Source of the DNA: Tridacna crocea
Lineage: Eukaryota > Mollusca > Bivalvia > Cardiida > Cardiidae
Length of the DNA stretch: 64,000 nucleotides
NCBI GenBank assembly: GCA_943736015.1
Contig: OX031059.1
Coordinates: 41,799,159 to 41,863,158 of the forward strand
Direction of reading: 5' to 3'
The position numbers and the translations under genes are program-made. Below the pieces are notes generated by a model. It was not told the origin of the DNA, made no database searches, and saw nothing but the letters and a program-made list of their open reading frames with translations. This document shows, piece by piece, positions 23,901 to 31,651 of this stretch; positions within the stretch are counted from its first letter, which is position 1, and each line of letters starts with the position of its first letter.

Positions 23901-26900
23901 AAAATTTTCTGTGGAAAAAGATAAAACATCCTGATACAGATTTGATCTTGCAGACCAATAAAAAGAATGGAGTGCAAAGTAAAATGCCTGCGGAATTTTG
24001 GTCATGCAGAAAAATAGGGAATACGGTATTGGGGCTAGTACATTTAAGTCATCACGTTTTAGAAAAAAATTCGGATGAAAAAAAATTGAGGCATGTTCTT
24101 GAAAAAGAAGTTTCATGAGTCTCCAAGACGCAATATACCAAGCAATTCACTGCGTATTTATGGATCCATCAAACAAATTTGTGACCCATCATGCAAAATG
24201 GGACTTTCTGGGAACTGCAAAAAGTGTCAACCCTGGTCAAACTGCGCGAATTACACAGGCTGACTAGGGTGACACTTTTCGCTTTGATGACAATTTTTGT
24301 ATGACAAGGGGTCATTTCATCTTGTTATACAATCATTTTTGAATTTACATCTTAAATTGACCTGCACTATCGTTGATCTTTTTTCATGTAATTGTGATGT
24401 ACAGATTTCCCAGATGGTCCCTTTTTGCGTGATGGGTCACATTTTGTCTAACAATGAATAAGACCTAGCGATAAAATGTCCCTTTGAAATGGTGAAAATT
24501 GAAAAGTACATAACAGTTTTGAGCCATAGCAGTGTATAGCCTTTGCAGACTGACATGAGCCGGACATTTTTGTCGATGCAATTAGCGCCATTCCCAAAGA
24601 GAATGGTTCAAACATTGTTTAGCGACCCTGATTAAGGCAACTTTTGAGGGCATAATATTGCAACCCTATAGAGATGGGTTGTAACTACACGCTGGAAATG
24701 TTTTCCGAAAAGTCATAAAACAGTTTGAATGTTAGTTGAAATACAGGAACAATGGATCTTTTTTGTTATATTTCCTCTTACATTCAATTTAGTAAAACAG
24801 ACCTCTCCCTCTCTCTTTCTGTGTTTTGTGTCTATTTTTGTGGTATTTGTGGAAGACAATACCACTATGAGTTCAATATTAAATTTTGAGGACAATGTAT
24901 CGTGTTTTGTGCAAAACCGAAGGAAATAAACCCAATTAAACTCAGGTTTTTCCAGGCAAATGAGTTTTTCGGTAGCACTCAGATATGTAATTGAAAATGA
25001 CATATTAAAAACACTGGGTTACGCCACTGATTGTAAAAATGCTATTTTTTTAAATTGAAAATAGCTTCACTCACTCATAGCCTTCTATTAGCGCATTGAT
25101 ACAAATTCGTCTAACGATCGATTGGTCCTAAACTTTTTCGTTCCAAAACCACTTCGTCCTCTGACTTGTTAATGCCATGAAAATTTAATGTGAATAGCCA
25201 AAGATATTTCAGAGTCATAGTTTTCAGGTACAAACTTAATCTTATTCAATATATTTACATGGTTTCTCTCTATCCATGATGCATCCCACTATAAAGGGAC
25301 GTTACTCCTTAGTCCTCCTTATAATCAAAGGGAGACCACCAATACACAAATAATCCTAACTTTGTCGTGATTACTCTCCCTTAAACTTAAAGGGTATTCA
25401 TTTGATTAATAGGGTGACTTTCAAGCCAGTTTTTGAATATTTTTTTTATATTATTTTATTCTTTCAAAATATTGAATTCACACAATGGCTTCCTTGACAA
25501 ATACCACTTCAGCGTTCTCAACGCTTTGATTATCTTTCTCTCCCTCCCTCTGCCTTTCTATCTCTCTGTCTATCTGTATGTTTCCCTTTCACATATCAGT
25601 CAGTCTGTCTATCTTTTACAAGAAAGTTGATAACACAAAAAAATTGAAAAGAAAAATGACAGTCATCAAGAGAGACAAGCATGGACAAACACACACAGAG
25701 AAAATATCAATGCTTATGTACGTACCTAAACCCTTCATTGCCTTTCTTAACTGACCGGCCGCGTTTTCGGCCGAAAAGTTCGGGTTGGCTGTCACTGTGC
25801 CCTGTAACGGTAGAAAAGTTCGATTTACTCAAAACTAGAAAACAGAATTGTATAGTGGTTCAAATTGAAAAGATTAGCAGACAAAAATAGGTCACATGGG
25901 TAGAACTCGCAAAAATGTCGTGGGCCTATAGTATGCATGGATTTAGGTGGGAAAGGGCCACATCTGTCAGCGCTAGATATATATAAACTCGGCCTCTTTC
26001 AACGACAGCAGCTGAAAGAGAGTGAGAGAGAGGATGTGGTGGATATCATGGTAATTTCATGAAATTTGCAATCACACTAAAACGAATGCCAAGTATATCT
26101 TTCATTTATATCTGACATTTATAGCAAATATTAGCTAGTAAATTAAATTCTTAAAACGAGCTGTGCACTACATGATTGTGTATATCAAATCCCAAGTCAT
26201 ATACATGTATTAGGTAAAGGTATCTCATGGGATACATTATACTCGTAACTAGCAACGTTATATTGAGTCACACGTAGCGAAACATCTCATGCTTCACAAA
26301 ATTCAAGTTTATTAGATCCAGTAGGGTTTAACTCTTATCCTGCTAAATAACTAAAATGACATTTTTAATTCGATGGTAAAAACCCAAATATTGTTATTTC
26401 AAAGTTATAGTTTAGGTAATAAAATCTCCATATCGGACAGTGTAGATCCAAGATCAGACTGCACGTTCTGTGCAGTCTGATCTTGATCTATACTGTCCGC
26501 AAAAGGTCAGTGAGACGCTATAAGCAGCCAAAGGGTTAAATCACACACAATGGCATTGTACAATATTGAAGAACAGCGCCAGTTTCAGTTTATTTAATGA
26601 CATATAAATACAAATTTATTTTTGTATGTCAATATGCTGGTGTTTATTGATATTTCAGAGTGTCTAGTGTATTATCTTGTATATCAATATCGTCGTCATC
26701 TACTCTCCTTAAAACTAGTGGGCATGTACGGGAAATGCCCAAGACAGGGCGAGCAAACCCGACATTATCGATTGAATTATCTTCCGATGTCGTTTCATTT
26801 CTCAACTTTGAAGCCTTTAGTTTCCTTCGATTGCTATGCTGACGATCTGTTGTCCGAAGTTCATGATCGGTTCCCTCAGAGCTTTGAAATCATTTATTTG

Positions 26901-29900
26901 TGTAATGTATAACAGTGTGTGAAAAAGTCCTAAAGTCCCTTGCAATTTTGGTTATAAGCCCGGCCATTGCAGATCAAGATCAGAGTGTACGAATCGTGCA
27001 ATCTGATCTTGATGCATATTTTTTGTCCGAACTTCTGTTCTTCGATGAAGATTTAACCCCTAGGATGCCAAGCATGACTCACGAACCTTTTGCCGTCAGT
27101 GTAGATAAAGAAAAGGGTGAACTGAACAGAAAATATACAGTCTGCTTTTGGATCTACACTGTCCGAGAAGATTTTTTTTCTCCCCAAAATAAGTTTGAAG
27201 GAGCAATATTCGTTTTTTTACTATCGGCATGAAAGTTTGATTCAACAACAGGTATTTAGCAGGTTAAGGGTTATCACGGTTACACGAAAGACAATGATTT
27301 TTATGATATGAATTGCAACCCGTGAAAAGGGGCATTCAGACGTTTGCGTCCAGGGTCGTCTCGGATTAGGCTGCGCAGTCCGCGCAGGCTAATCCGAGAC
27401 GGCACTTCACGACTAAATTAGATTTTGTGCAACAGTAGACTTGCGCAGAACAGAAAATTATATCAAAACGAAAAGTGTCGTTTCGGATTAGTCGGCGCTG
27501 AGTGTTCAGGTTGATCTCAGATGACACTTTACGCAATTGTCCGGAAGCCCCGTTTCACTTACTGCAGGCCGTATTTCATTTTTTTTTCCCAATCTTAATC
27601 AAGAAACAATCGGGTTCTTGGATGGTCAGAGACAGTTTCAACAAGACTAGCAGAAATAGGGTGATTTTTTATGCCATATGATCCTATGAGATACGTGTTG
27701 TGTGATGCCTTATGGCTTTCAACACGAGAAAATGGACATTCGGATATTTGCGTAAAGTGCCGTCTCGGATCAGCATGCGCAGTCCGAACAGGCTTATCCG
27801 AAACGATGCTTTTCGTTTCTGGGTAATTTTCTGTTTTGCACAAGTCTACTGTAGTATAAATACTAATATAGTCGTTAAGTGCCGTCTCGGATTAGCCTGC
27901 GCGGACTGCGTAGGCTGATCCGAGACGACACTTTACGAAAATGTCCGAATGTCCCTTTTCGCGTACGTGTTGCAGGCCATATCGATCAAAGTACTTCCGA
28001 TGACAGGCTCTGAACTTCATGCTCAGACTATTAATTTAACTCTTTACGAAATATAATAATTTGACACTTGTCTATATTCAACGTAAATGCAAAATCAAAG
28101 TTAGGGATTTATTTGTTGGACGGCTAGTAAACATTGTGGGCAAAGGTGAACATGCTGGCTGCCAGCATTTCCCCCTTTTCCCATGGCTGCCAGCATTTTC
28201 TCCTCGACAAGGTAGTCAAATAATCGGTAAATGTTCATACAAAAATAACCTGGTTAATCTTAGTTTGCCTATGATAGGTCACATATATAATATCAACACG
28301 GCTGACAAAATTATAATACTAGTACATGTACTTTGTTTGATCGAATCGATATATGGAATGTCCATTTAGAGGTCAGTCTGTATCCTAACCAATTTTCTCA
28401 TGAAACAAATCTAGAAGGGAAAGGGACTTCGAAAACTGTATCGTAAACATTTTAGAAAAGGCACGAATAAGTGTTTAACAGACACATGCTAATCAAATTA
28501 CATATATATTTTGAATAACGATAGCTATGGCTCGTTTGGAGATATTATATTGTAACCAAATGTTTTTCAAAACTGGTCATTCGCAACTCAGAAAAAAATT
28601 TCTACAGTTGTCTGTCGTGTGCTATAAGTTATGTGCTTCAGGTAAACACTGGGATGTTGAAAGTCCAGAATATGTTCATTTTAAATTATAATCCTTGTCT
28701 CGACCCTTATTCTACTAAGAAAGTTAAATGAACTTTTCAAGTCGATATTAAAAACTTGAATGATGCTGTTTCAAATTTATAAAGTTTTTGGGGGGGAATG
28801 AAATTATGTCTTTTACCTTCTGCATGCGCAGATCCAGAGTGTGTGTGTGTGTGTGTGTGGGGGGGGACCAGGGGTCCGGAACTCTCCTGGAATTTTGGCA
28901 AAAATGTGGTTGTCGGATTCGTGAATGGGACCGGTTTGATATTGCACAAAGCATCACATAATTGGACGAGAGCGTTTTCGGTGGGGACCCCCCCACCCCC
29001 GTGAGAAAAATGTCTGAATCTGCGCATGGTTCTGTGCAGTCTGATCTTGATCTACACTGTTCGCAAAAGGTCAGTGGGTACCGCTTAGCAGCCTAAGGAC
29101 TTAGTCTCAATAATGAGACGCCCCGCTGATCTTTTTCATATTTGGACATTTACTGTACACCGTACCAGAGGCGACCAGTCGAAAAGTAACATCGCCTTTG
29201 GGGACTGTTATCTGTACTACCTAAGGACTAAGTTGCCAATACACATCTTCATCCGCTCCTCTGACATTAACTGTACTTGAAGTCTATTTCACACGACAGT
29301 TTTTCACAAATGAAAAGCATTTGCAGACGACAATCTGTATAATGGGAGTTGTCTTTGAGACAGTCGAAACATAGTGAGAAAACGGGCCATATTTTAAATA
29401 AGACGTTTCCTCATGGTACTTAAAACATGGGTTCGTTCGGATAAAGGCACAGTTAAGTCCAAACAAAATATCAAAGGAGTAGAATGCATTTACATTTAAT
29501 TCATACCATTTAAAAGCATGGACCAAATTGTGGAGATGACAGTCTATGATCGTGTGGTCCGACCAAATGTTAGGCTAGTCGCTGACAGATAAAAAAAGTA
29601 TTTCAAAATCAGGCAAAAAGTAAACGAAAGACTGACCAACCTGGCAAGATTTAGCCTAGTTTTGAAATTAATCATTTAGCTGCTTATCGGGACTCCGGGG
29701 CGTTTTGCGGACAGCGTAGATCAAAATTCAGACTGCACAGAACGTGCAGTCTGATCTTGGATCTACGCTGTCCGATCCGGAGATTTTATTCCCTAAAACA
29801 TACCTTTAAAATAATTTTTGGGGGGGTTTTACGATCGTATTGAAAATTTTACTTTAGTTACTTAGCAGGATCAGGGTTGATACGCAGGATAAGGGTTAAT

Positions 29901-30534
29901 ACATCTGTCAGTGACTTTTGTACGACCGTACAATGACAGATTATCGTCACAACAATTTCCATGCTTATAAATGGTATGATATAAAATCAAATATACTGTA
30001 ACACCTGCTTTGTTTACATTTGGCCATTATTGTCACTTTTAACGGCGTACAACAAAATCCTGAAAAAAAATCCGCATGTTATTCAGAGATTTAAAAAAAA
30101 AAGATACAGGATAGAGGAGAGAGAGAGAGAGAAAGGGAGCGGAAGGGAGGGAAAGAGATGGGGTAGGTTGGTAGGTAGGTAGAAATATAGGTTAGTAGGT
30201 AACAATTTGCAATCCTGTGTTACAGGTGTGTCTCAATCATTAGTCCTTGTTACGCTGTGTAAATGAAATTGCCATTGCCCGTCTTACTGATGATGCAGAT
30301 ACTACATTTTCCAAGCGAGGAATTTCCATATCATTTGGTAAAGAAACGAGCAGTGTTAATTCAAAACAAAGAACGTCTAGTCTGATCTTGATCTACATCT
30401 TGTGCAGGCAAATACATCCGGGTTGAGCGTCACAAAAAAAAAATTATCTTCTAAAAATTACTCCCATTTATTCATTTACTAATATGCAGTTACATATGTA
30501 TCACTCCACCCACCTGTGTGTTTACTGCAGCCAT
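11817..30534 (-). CDS. Annexin, complete, nine coding exons
   Basis: Calcium-dependent phospholipid-binding protein of the annexin family, expected to be cytosolic and to bind acidic membranes when calcium rises. Joined coding exons: 30534-30514, 25801-25726, 23157-23063, 17937-17824, 17183-17093, 15909-15761, 15011-14834, 13955-13843, 11942-11817. They total 963 bases, that is 320 residues plus TAA, the usual length of a short-tail annexin. Every junction is GT/AG and phases agree. The N-terminal tail is about 16 residues, followed by four repeats (about 17-85, 87-158, 170-245, 247-320). Type II calcium sites are seen in all four: GLGTDE at 31-36 with Glu73, GLGTNE at 103-108 with Asp145, IGTDE at 188-192 with Glu229, GAGT at 262-265 with Asp304. 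These spacings match the family. It has no signal peptide. The orthologue among annexins cannot be assigned by eye. The introns carry many transposable elements. Confidence 0.96.
11943..12912. other. Annexin intron 8, left part
   Basis: AT-rich intron with no recognised gene. The plus-strand frame at 12301-12510 has no splice or family support. Confidence 0.5.
12913..13141 (+). repeat. Family A, GCTCG subfamily
   Basis: Ends TTAACCCGTTACTCCATA and GGGGTAAAGCGTTAA. The hairpin has a different core, AAATTGCTCGTGACGAGCAA, shared with 35873-36123 and 57201-57428. Confidence 0.82.
13236..13318. repeat. Near-perfect palindrome, arms about 40 bp
   Basis: TCGTCGGTTTACTTCGAAAA pairs with TTTTTGAAGTAAACCGACGA and CTACAGCTTGT with ACAAGCTGTAG, with no spacer. 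No other copy is seen in the window. It lies in annexin intron 8. Confidence 0.9.
13320..13842. other. Annexin intron 8, right part
   Basis: No feature except a worn CG-rich remnant near 13700-13750 (CTGACTGCGCATGCC). Confidence 0.4.
13843..13955 (-). CDS. Annexin coding exon 8 (start of repeat 4)
   Basis: Encodes [20 protein letters not shown], then [17 protein letters not shown]. The GAGT loop of calcium site 4 is present. The acceptor is TTACAG|TTC and the donor TGTGAG|GTAAGT, phase 0. Confidence 0.96.
13956..14577. other. Annexin intron 7, no feature seen
   Basis: Ordinary AT-rich intron sequence. Confidence 0.45.
14578..14690 (+). repeat. Family A remnant
   Basis: Worn right half: TTTTCCACAATTTTTGTACTC, then TTATCGTCTGACAGCACATAC. 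The ends are lost. Confidence 0.4.
14834..15011 (-). CDS. Annexin coding exon 7 (repeat 3)
   Basis: Encodes [20 protein letters not shown] and continues to [20 protein letters not shown] and Glu229 form calcium site 3. The acceptor is ATTACAG|GCT and the donor GCAATAG|GTAATA, leaving phase 1. The first Gly of the GxGT loop is replaced (NKIGT), as is common in repeat 3 of annexins. Confidence 0.96.
15130..15295 (-). repeat. tRNA-derived SINE fragment
   Basis: On the minus strand a tRNA-like head carries the B-box-like GAATTCGATACC, downstream of an A-box-like GAGATAGAGCTTCGG. The body is short. It lies in annexin intron 6. Confidence 0.45.
15434..15643. repeat. Family C element, worn
   Basis: ATGCAACACGCGAAAAGGGA at the left and TTGCTCACGTGTTGCAAGCC at the right. 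The strong hairpin has lost most of one arm. Confidence 0.75.
15761..15909 (-). CDS. Annexin coding exon 6 (end of repeat 2 and linker)
   Basis: Encodes [20 protein letters not shown], then [12 protein letters not shown] and an alanine-rich linker ending AKDFFD. Asp145 in SDTSGHF caps calcium site 2. The acceptor is TTTCAG|TGT and the donor TTTGAT|GTAAGA. Confidence 0.96.
15979..16445 (+). repeat. Family G element with internal foldback
   Basis: Runs from TATAGAGGATATTTGTTTTT to CCGGAAAGCATGAAATAA. It matches 22180-22545 in inverted orientation. This copy has an extra inverted repeat of its own left end (about 16060-16165), so GAAATTTATTTCATCG pairs with its complement 100 bases later. It lies in annexin intron 5. 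Confidence 0.85.
16703..16925 (+). repeat. Family A element
   Basis: TTAAACCATTATCACACAGT to GTCGTTTGGTAATGAGG. The hairpin is nearly intact. It lies in annexin intron 5. Confidence 0.85.
17093..17183 (-). CDS. Annexin coding exon 5 (repeat 2 calcium loop)
   Basis: Encodes [20 protein letters not shown] followed by [10 protein letters not shown]. The acceptor is TTATAG|GGA and the donor AACAG|GTAATT, leaving phase 1. The motif [18 protein letters not shown] is close to the annexin repeat 2 consensus. Confidence 0.96.
17184..17823. other. Annexin intron 4, mostly unremarkable
   Basis: TTTAACCCATATCCAGCTGA at 17398 resembles the left end of family B, but the rest of that element is not recognisable. 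Confidence 0.4.
17824..17937 (-). CDS. Annexin coding exon 4 (end of repeat 1, start of repeat 2)
   Basis: Encodes 38 residues beginning [18 protein letters not shown], carrying the acidic cap Glu73 of calcium site 1, and ending ELHNAIS. The acceptor is TTTTCAG|GAT and the donor ATATCG|GTAAGA, phase 0 on both sides. Confidence 0.96.
18303..18540 (-). repeat. Family A element, complete
   Basis: CTCTTTACCAAATGACAAAA to GTTTGGTAAAGGATTATAA. The hairpin core is GCTGGTTACCAGC. It lies in annexin intron 3. Confidence 0.88.
18585..18813 (+). repeat. Family A element, complete (reference copy)
   Basis: Ends are TTAACCCATTACCACACAAT and TTATCTGGTAAAGAGATAA. The hairpin runs about 18637-18707 with 33-base arms (GAAAACATTGTGGGAAAAGG onward) around GCTGGTAACCAGC. 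The right part carries TTTTGTCGTCTGCAAATGCT. It lies in annexin intron 3, opposite in orientation to the copy 45 bases away. Confidence 0.92.
18830..19030 (+). repeat. Family B element, worn
   Basis: AACCTGCTGAATAAGTCAAA at the left and ACAGTCTGACCTTGATCTAT then ACTGTCCGCAAAAGATCAG at the right. The hairpin arms have diverged. Confidence 0.7.
19761..19882. repeat. Palindrome, arms about 53 bp
   Basis: CACTAAGTAATGGTTAGAGC pairs with the complement GCTCTAACCAACTTAGTG, and pairing continues through ACTCTTCGAGAAAATAAAAGC to a short CG-rich loop (AAGGCGCTCTGCGCCGT). One copy in the window, in annexin intron 3. Confidence 0.9.
19883..20188. other. Sequence upstream of the putative plus-strand exon
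   Basis: GACACGCC occurs three times (near 19990, 20063 and, diverged, 20133), but no promoter element is clear. Confidence 0.3.
20189..20308 (+). CDS. Possible first coding exon, unknown protein
   Basis: The ATG in TTTACAATGGCGG has a good eukaryotic context and opens [20 protein letters not shown], then [19 protein letters not shown], meeting a donor-like AAACAG|GTAACT. It reads like the acidic, leucine-rich start of a real protein and lies on the strand opposite the annexin, inside its longest intron. No downstream exon could be found by eye, and it is not an annexin. It could be the first exon of a nested gene, a piece of a transposon gene, or a chance frame. Confidence 0.3.
20640..20852 (-). 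repeat. tRNA-derived SINE
   Basis: Read on the minus strand, the tRNA-like head has ATAATGGTTAGTATA (A-box area), CTGACTCGTAAC (anticodon area) and the B box GGTTCGATACC. It is followed by a short body that ends in a worn central domain (complement of TTTTACACCGCTTCTG). The body after the tRNA part marks it as a SINE and not a tRNA gene. Confidence 0.72.
20853..22179. other. Annexin intron 3, centre, with family A scraps
   Basis: Family A scraps at 21295-21391 (GCAATTTCCCCTTTTTCTGC, then TTGGTAAAGGGTTTAGG) and 21775-21875. A SINE tail-like AAAGCGGCGTAAAGCACC lies near 21620. No gene is seen. Confidence 0.45.
22180..22545 (-). repeat. Family G element, inverted partner of 15979-16445
   Basis: Reverse complement of the first copy from TTTCATGCCTTCCGGTAGG to GGTGAAAGATCG read inversely. 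It lacks the extra internal foldback, so it shows the simpler form of the family. Confidence 0.85.
22600..22870. repeat. Dispersed mollusc repeat (GTGACCTACTTTTTGACCC type)
   Basis: GTGACCTACTTTTTGACCCG, GACCAAGTTTCGTGAGTATC and the closing hairpin AAAAGCTCATATAGCAC / TGCTCAGGTAAGCTC follow a pattern I recognise from clam and oyster genomes. The class assignment rests on memory and was not searched. Confidence 0.6.
22902..22980 (-). pseudogene. Decayed duplicate of annexin exon 3
   Basis: On the minus strand this stretch aligns with the last two thirds of the true exon. In the matching frame it reads [11 protein letters not shown] then RSSKDHFGK, against [11 protein letters not shown] and KSFKTQFGK, and it ends at the same GGAAAA|GTAAG donor. 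The intron after the donor is also similar for about 35 bases, so a genomic tandem duplication (offset about 161 bp) made it. The upstream part is lost: alignment needs a one-base deletion, there is an in-frame TGA before the conserved part, and no acceptor is seen at the expected place. It is most likely a dead exon. A working alternative exon is possible but less likely. Confidence 0.75.
23063..23157 (-). CDS. Annexin coding exon 3 (repeat 1)
   Basis: Encodes the first calcium loop and helices B-C of repeat 1 ([20 protein letters not shown], then [12 protein letters not shown]). The acceptor is CCCCAG|GTACGG and the donor GGAAAA|GTAAGT. A decayed tandem copy of this exon and its donor flank lies just downstream at 22902-22980. 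Confidence 0.96.
23158..24173. other. Annexin intron 2, first part
   Basis: No recognised element. The 99-codon plus-strand frame at 23819-24118 has a same-length antisense frame and no protein-like pattern. Confidence 0.45.
24174..24447. repeat. Family C-like element with TGACCCATCA ends
   Basis: TIRs TGTGACCCATCATGCAAAAT and TTTTTGCGTGATGGGTCACA. The central hairpin (24217-24284) is GCAAAAAGTGTCAACCCTGG paired with the worn complement AGGGTGACACTTTTCGC. It has the same architecture as family C with different termini. Confidence 0.8.
24448..25725. other. Annexin intron 2, second part, no feature seen
   Basis: AT-rich. The pyrimidine-rich CTCTCCCTCCCTCTGCC patch near 25540-25580 is low complexity. 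Confidence 0.45.
25726..25801 (-). CDS. Annexin coding exon 2
   Basis: Encodes the end of the tail and the first helix of repeat 1 (GTVTANPNF, then [12 protein letters not shown]). The acceptor is TTACAG|GGC and the donor TTTAG|GTACGT, leaving phase 1. The TVxxxPNF motif followed by LRKAMKGLG is typical of the start of the annexin core. Confidence 0.95.
26328..26539 (+). mobile_element. Family B element, complete (reference copy)
   Basis: Starts TTAACTCTTATCCTGCTAAA and ends GCAGCCAAAGGGTTAA. The core hairpin (about 26450-26492) is CAAGATCAGACTGCAC paired with GTGCAGTCTGATCTTG, followed by ACTGTCCGCAAAAGGTCAGT. The element is about 212 bp with TTAA at both ends and is non-coding. It lies in annexin intron 1. 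Confidence 0.85.
26965..27030. repeat. Family B hairpin
   Basis: GATCAAGATCAGAGTGTACG pairs with CGTGCAATCTGATCTTGAT. Confidence 0.65.
27053..27272 (-). repeat. Family B element, reverse, worn
   Basis: AGATTTAACCCCTAGGATGC at one end and TTTAGCAGGTTAAGGGTTAT at the other fit the inverted ends. The hairpin is reduced to CAGTCTGCTTTTGGATCTAC. Confidence 0.6.
27313..27570. repeat. Family C element
   Basis: TTGCAACCCGTGAAAAGGGG at the left. The strong hairpin at 27350-27412 is CGGATTAGGCTGCGC with GCGCAGGCTAATCCG, and a second worn block follows at 27470-27535. Confidence 0.82.
27705..27985. repeat. Family C element
   Basis: TTTCAACACGAGAAAATGGA at the left and TTTCGCGTACGTGTTGCAGG at the right. 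Two hairpin blocks are present, the better paired one at 27875-27935. It is a close neighbour of the copy at 27313. Confidence 0.82.
28036..28230 (+). repeat. Family A element, degraded
   Basis: TTAACTCTTTACGAAATATA then ACATTGTGGGCAAAGGTGAA and GCTGGCTGCCAGC. The right half is rearranged with a repeated CTGCCAGCATTT. Confidence 0.65.
28231..28823. other. Annexin intron 1, no feature seen
   Basis: AT-rich sequence. Confidence 0.45.
28824..29027. repeat. Element with ATGCGCAGATYCAGA inverted ends
   Basis: ATGCGCAGATCCAGAGT at the left and its near complement TCTGAATCTGCGCAT at the right enclose about 204 bp. That interior includes a (GT)n run and G- and C-rich blocks that can also pair. It is a probable MITE. 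The target duplication is not clear. Confidence 0.65.
29028..29096 (+). repeat. Family B right half
   Basis: TGTGCAGTCTGATCTTGATC then TGTTCGCAAAAGGTCAGTGG and GCAGCCTAAGG. Confidence 0.7.
29097..29671. other. Annexin intron 1, no feature seen
   Basis: No recognisable element apart from CAAATGAAAAGCATTTGCAGACGAC at 29307, a scrap of family A. Confidence 0.4.
29672..29900 (-). repeat. Family B element, reverse, complete
   Basis: Reads in reverse. TAGCTGCTTATCGGGACTCC at one end and GCAGGATAAGGGTTAA at the other. The hairpin GACTGCAC AGAAC GTGCAGTC lies within longer complementary arms (GACAGCGTAGATC and GATCTACGCTGTC). Confidence 0.85.
29901..30513. other. Annexin intron 1, start
   Basis: GA-rich microsatellite (30114-30160), GTAG repeats (30166-30182, 30193-30201) and a family B remnant AGTCTGATCTTGATCTAC at 30379-30398. 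No coding sequence. Confidence 0.5.
30514..30534 (-). CDS. Annexin coding exon 1 (start codon)
   Basis: Encodes MAAVNTQ and ends at a CAG|GTGGGT donor in phase 0. The ATG context (AAAAAAGATGG) is good. A TATAAATA-like run lies at about 30566-30575 on the minus strand. It is only 35-40 bases upstream of the ATG, so it would leave almost no leader if it were the promoter. The AG just before the ATG could instead be a weak acceptor of a 5' UTR intron. The sequence does not decide between these. The start is supported by the perfect phase join to exon 2 and by the usual short annexin tail. Confidence 0.85.
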
Positions 30535-30565
30535 CTTTTTTCAATCGTAAAACCCAATAGAGTGA

Positions 30566-30575
30566 ATTATTTATA
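30566..30575 (-). promoter_or_regulatory. TATA-like sequence upstream of annexin ATG
   Basis: Minus-strand GTATAAATAA lies 30-40 bases before the annexin start codon. Base composition here is AT-rich, so a chance match is possible. A working TATA box here would give a transcript with almost no leader. Confidence 0.2.
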
Positions 30576-30610
30576 CTTCAACGTGGCTTGAAGGATAGCT
30601 GTCAGTATAT

Positions 30611-30845
30611 TTAACTCTTTACCAGACGTCAACTTTTTAAGTTGTCCATGTTGAGAGCACTTGCAAAAGAAAAATTCAGGTTACTTAACATGAAATTCGT
30701 ATCTGAAAAGATCAGAAACATCGTGAGGACAGGAGAAAATGCTAATTAGATCTACCAGTATTTCCTCCTTCTCTCACGATGTTTTTAGAAGTTCCTGTTT
30801 ACCCCAGGGGTAGTTAAAACACGAATTTATAGGGTAAAGGATTAA
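30611..30845 (-). repeat. Family A element, worn
   Basis: TTAACTCTTTACCAGACGTC to AGGGTAAAGGATTAA. The loop has changed to AATTAGATCTACCAGTAT. It shares its right TTAA with the next copy, which is in the opposite orientation. Confidence 0.8.
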
Positions 30846-31073
30846 CACTTCATCACACAATCCCGATTTTTGACCACACGAGGTAGAAGCCTTCTGAAAA
30901 CATTGTGGGAAAAGGAGAAAATGCTGGCAACCAGCATTTTCTCCTTTTCCCATAGTGCTTTCTAACCACTCCCATAGCAAATTTTAACTTTCCAGTCACA
31001 TTTTTTTTTGTCGTCTGCAAATGCTTTAAATTTCAACCAGTCTGTAAAGTTTTCGTTTGGTATAGAGTTTTAA
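30842..31073 (+). repeat. Family A element, complete
   Basis: TTAACACTTCATCACACAAT to TTTGGTATAGAGTTTTAA. The hairpin core is GCTGGCAACCAGC. Confidence 0.86.
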
Positions 31074-31099
31074 TGGAATGTGATGATGCATACTATAAT

Positions 31100-31360
31100 A
31101 ATGGCATACAACACGCGAAAAGGGGCATTCGGGCACTGGCGTAAGGTATCGTCAAAGATCAGTGCGCAGTTCATGCAAGCTAATCCGAAACGACACTTTC
31201 CATTTTTGTGTAATTATCTGTTTTGCGCGTGTCTAATATGGCACAAAATCAATCGTAGTCGTACAGTGCCGTCTCGGATTAGCCTGCGCGGGCTGATACG
31301 AGACGCCATTTTGCGCTTACGGCCGAATGCCACTTTTCGTGTGTTGCATACTAAATCACT
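31100..31360. repeat. Family C element
   Basis: TACAACACGCGAAAAGGGGC at the left and CACTTTTCGTGTGTTGCATA at the right. The first hairpin block is worn and the second (31265-31310) has lost part of one arm. Confidence 0.78.
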
Positions 31361-31439
31361 TGCCTGGTTGCTCTTAATTCCCAAACAAACTCATTTCTGA
31401 TGACTTCCTGAACGGCTGAAACTTGTAGTTGTTTGATGT

Positions 31440-31651
31440 GAAGGTATCTTATGCCGCTTTCAACATCATATCAGGGCGATGGTTGAATTATTTATCGTTT
31501 TTCTTTGGTTTTATCATAACTGGGCTGTGGATCTGAAATACCTTACTCTAGGACGCGACCACGACAAAAACCAAGTGGCTCGGTTAAGGATTGAACCCCA
31601 GGCGCCTGAATCACTACTCCAACTCCTTTACCACTGAGCTACACAGGACCT
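31440..31651 (-). repeat. tRNA-derived SINE
   Basis: On the minus strand the head has TGTAGCTCAGTGGTAAAGGA (A box TAGCTCAGTGG) and GGGGTTCAATCC (B box) 45 bases later. It is followed by a body ending with the complement of TGCCGCTTTCAACATCATAT, the mollusc SINE central domain. Its 5' end is split by the inserted element at 31652. Confidence 0.78.

Noticed and set aside
23819-24118. 99-codon plus-strand frame in annexin intron 2
   Set aside because: An antisense frame of similar length exists, composition is ordinary for AT-rich DNA, and no family pattern is seen.
31565-31651. tRNA gene on the minus strand (TAGCTCAGTGG, GGTTCAATCC)
   Set aside because: The stem pairing is poor and the sequence continues into a SINE body, so it is a tRNA-derived SINE.
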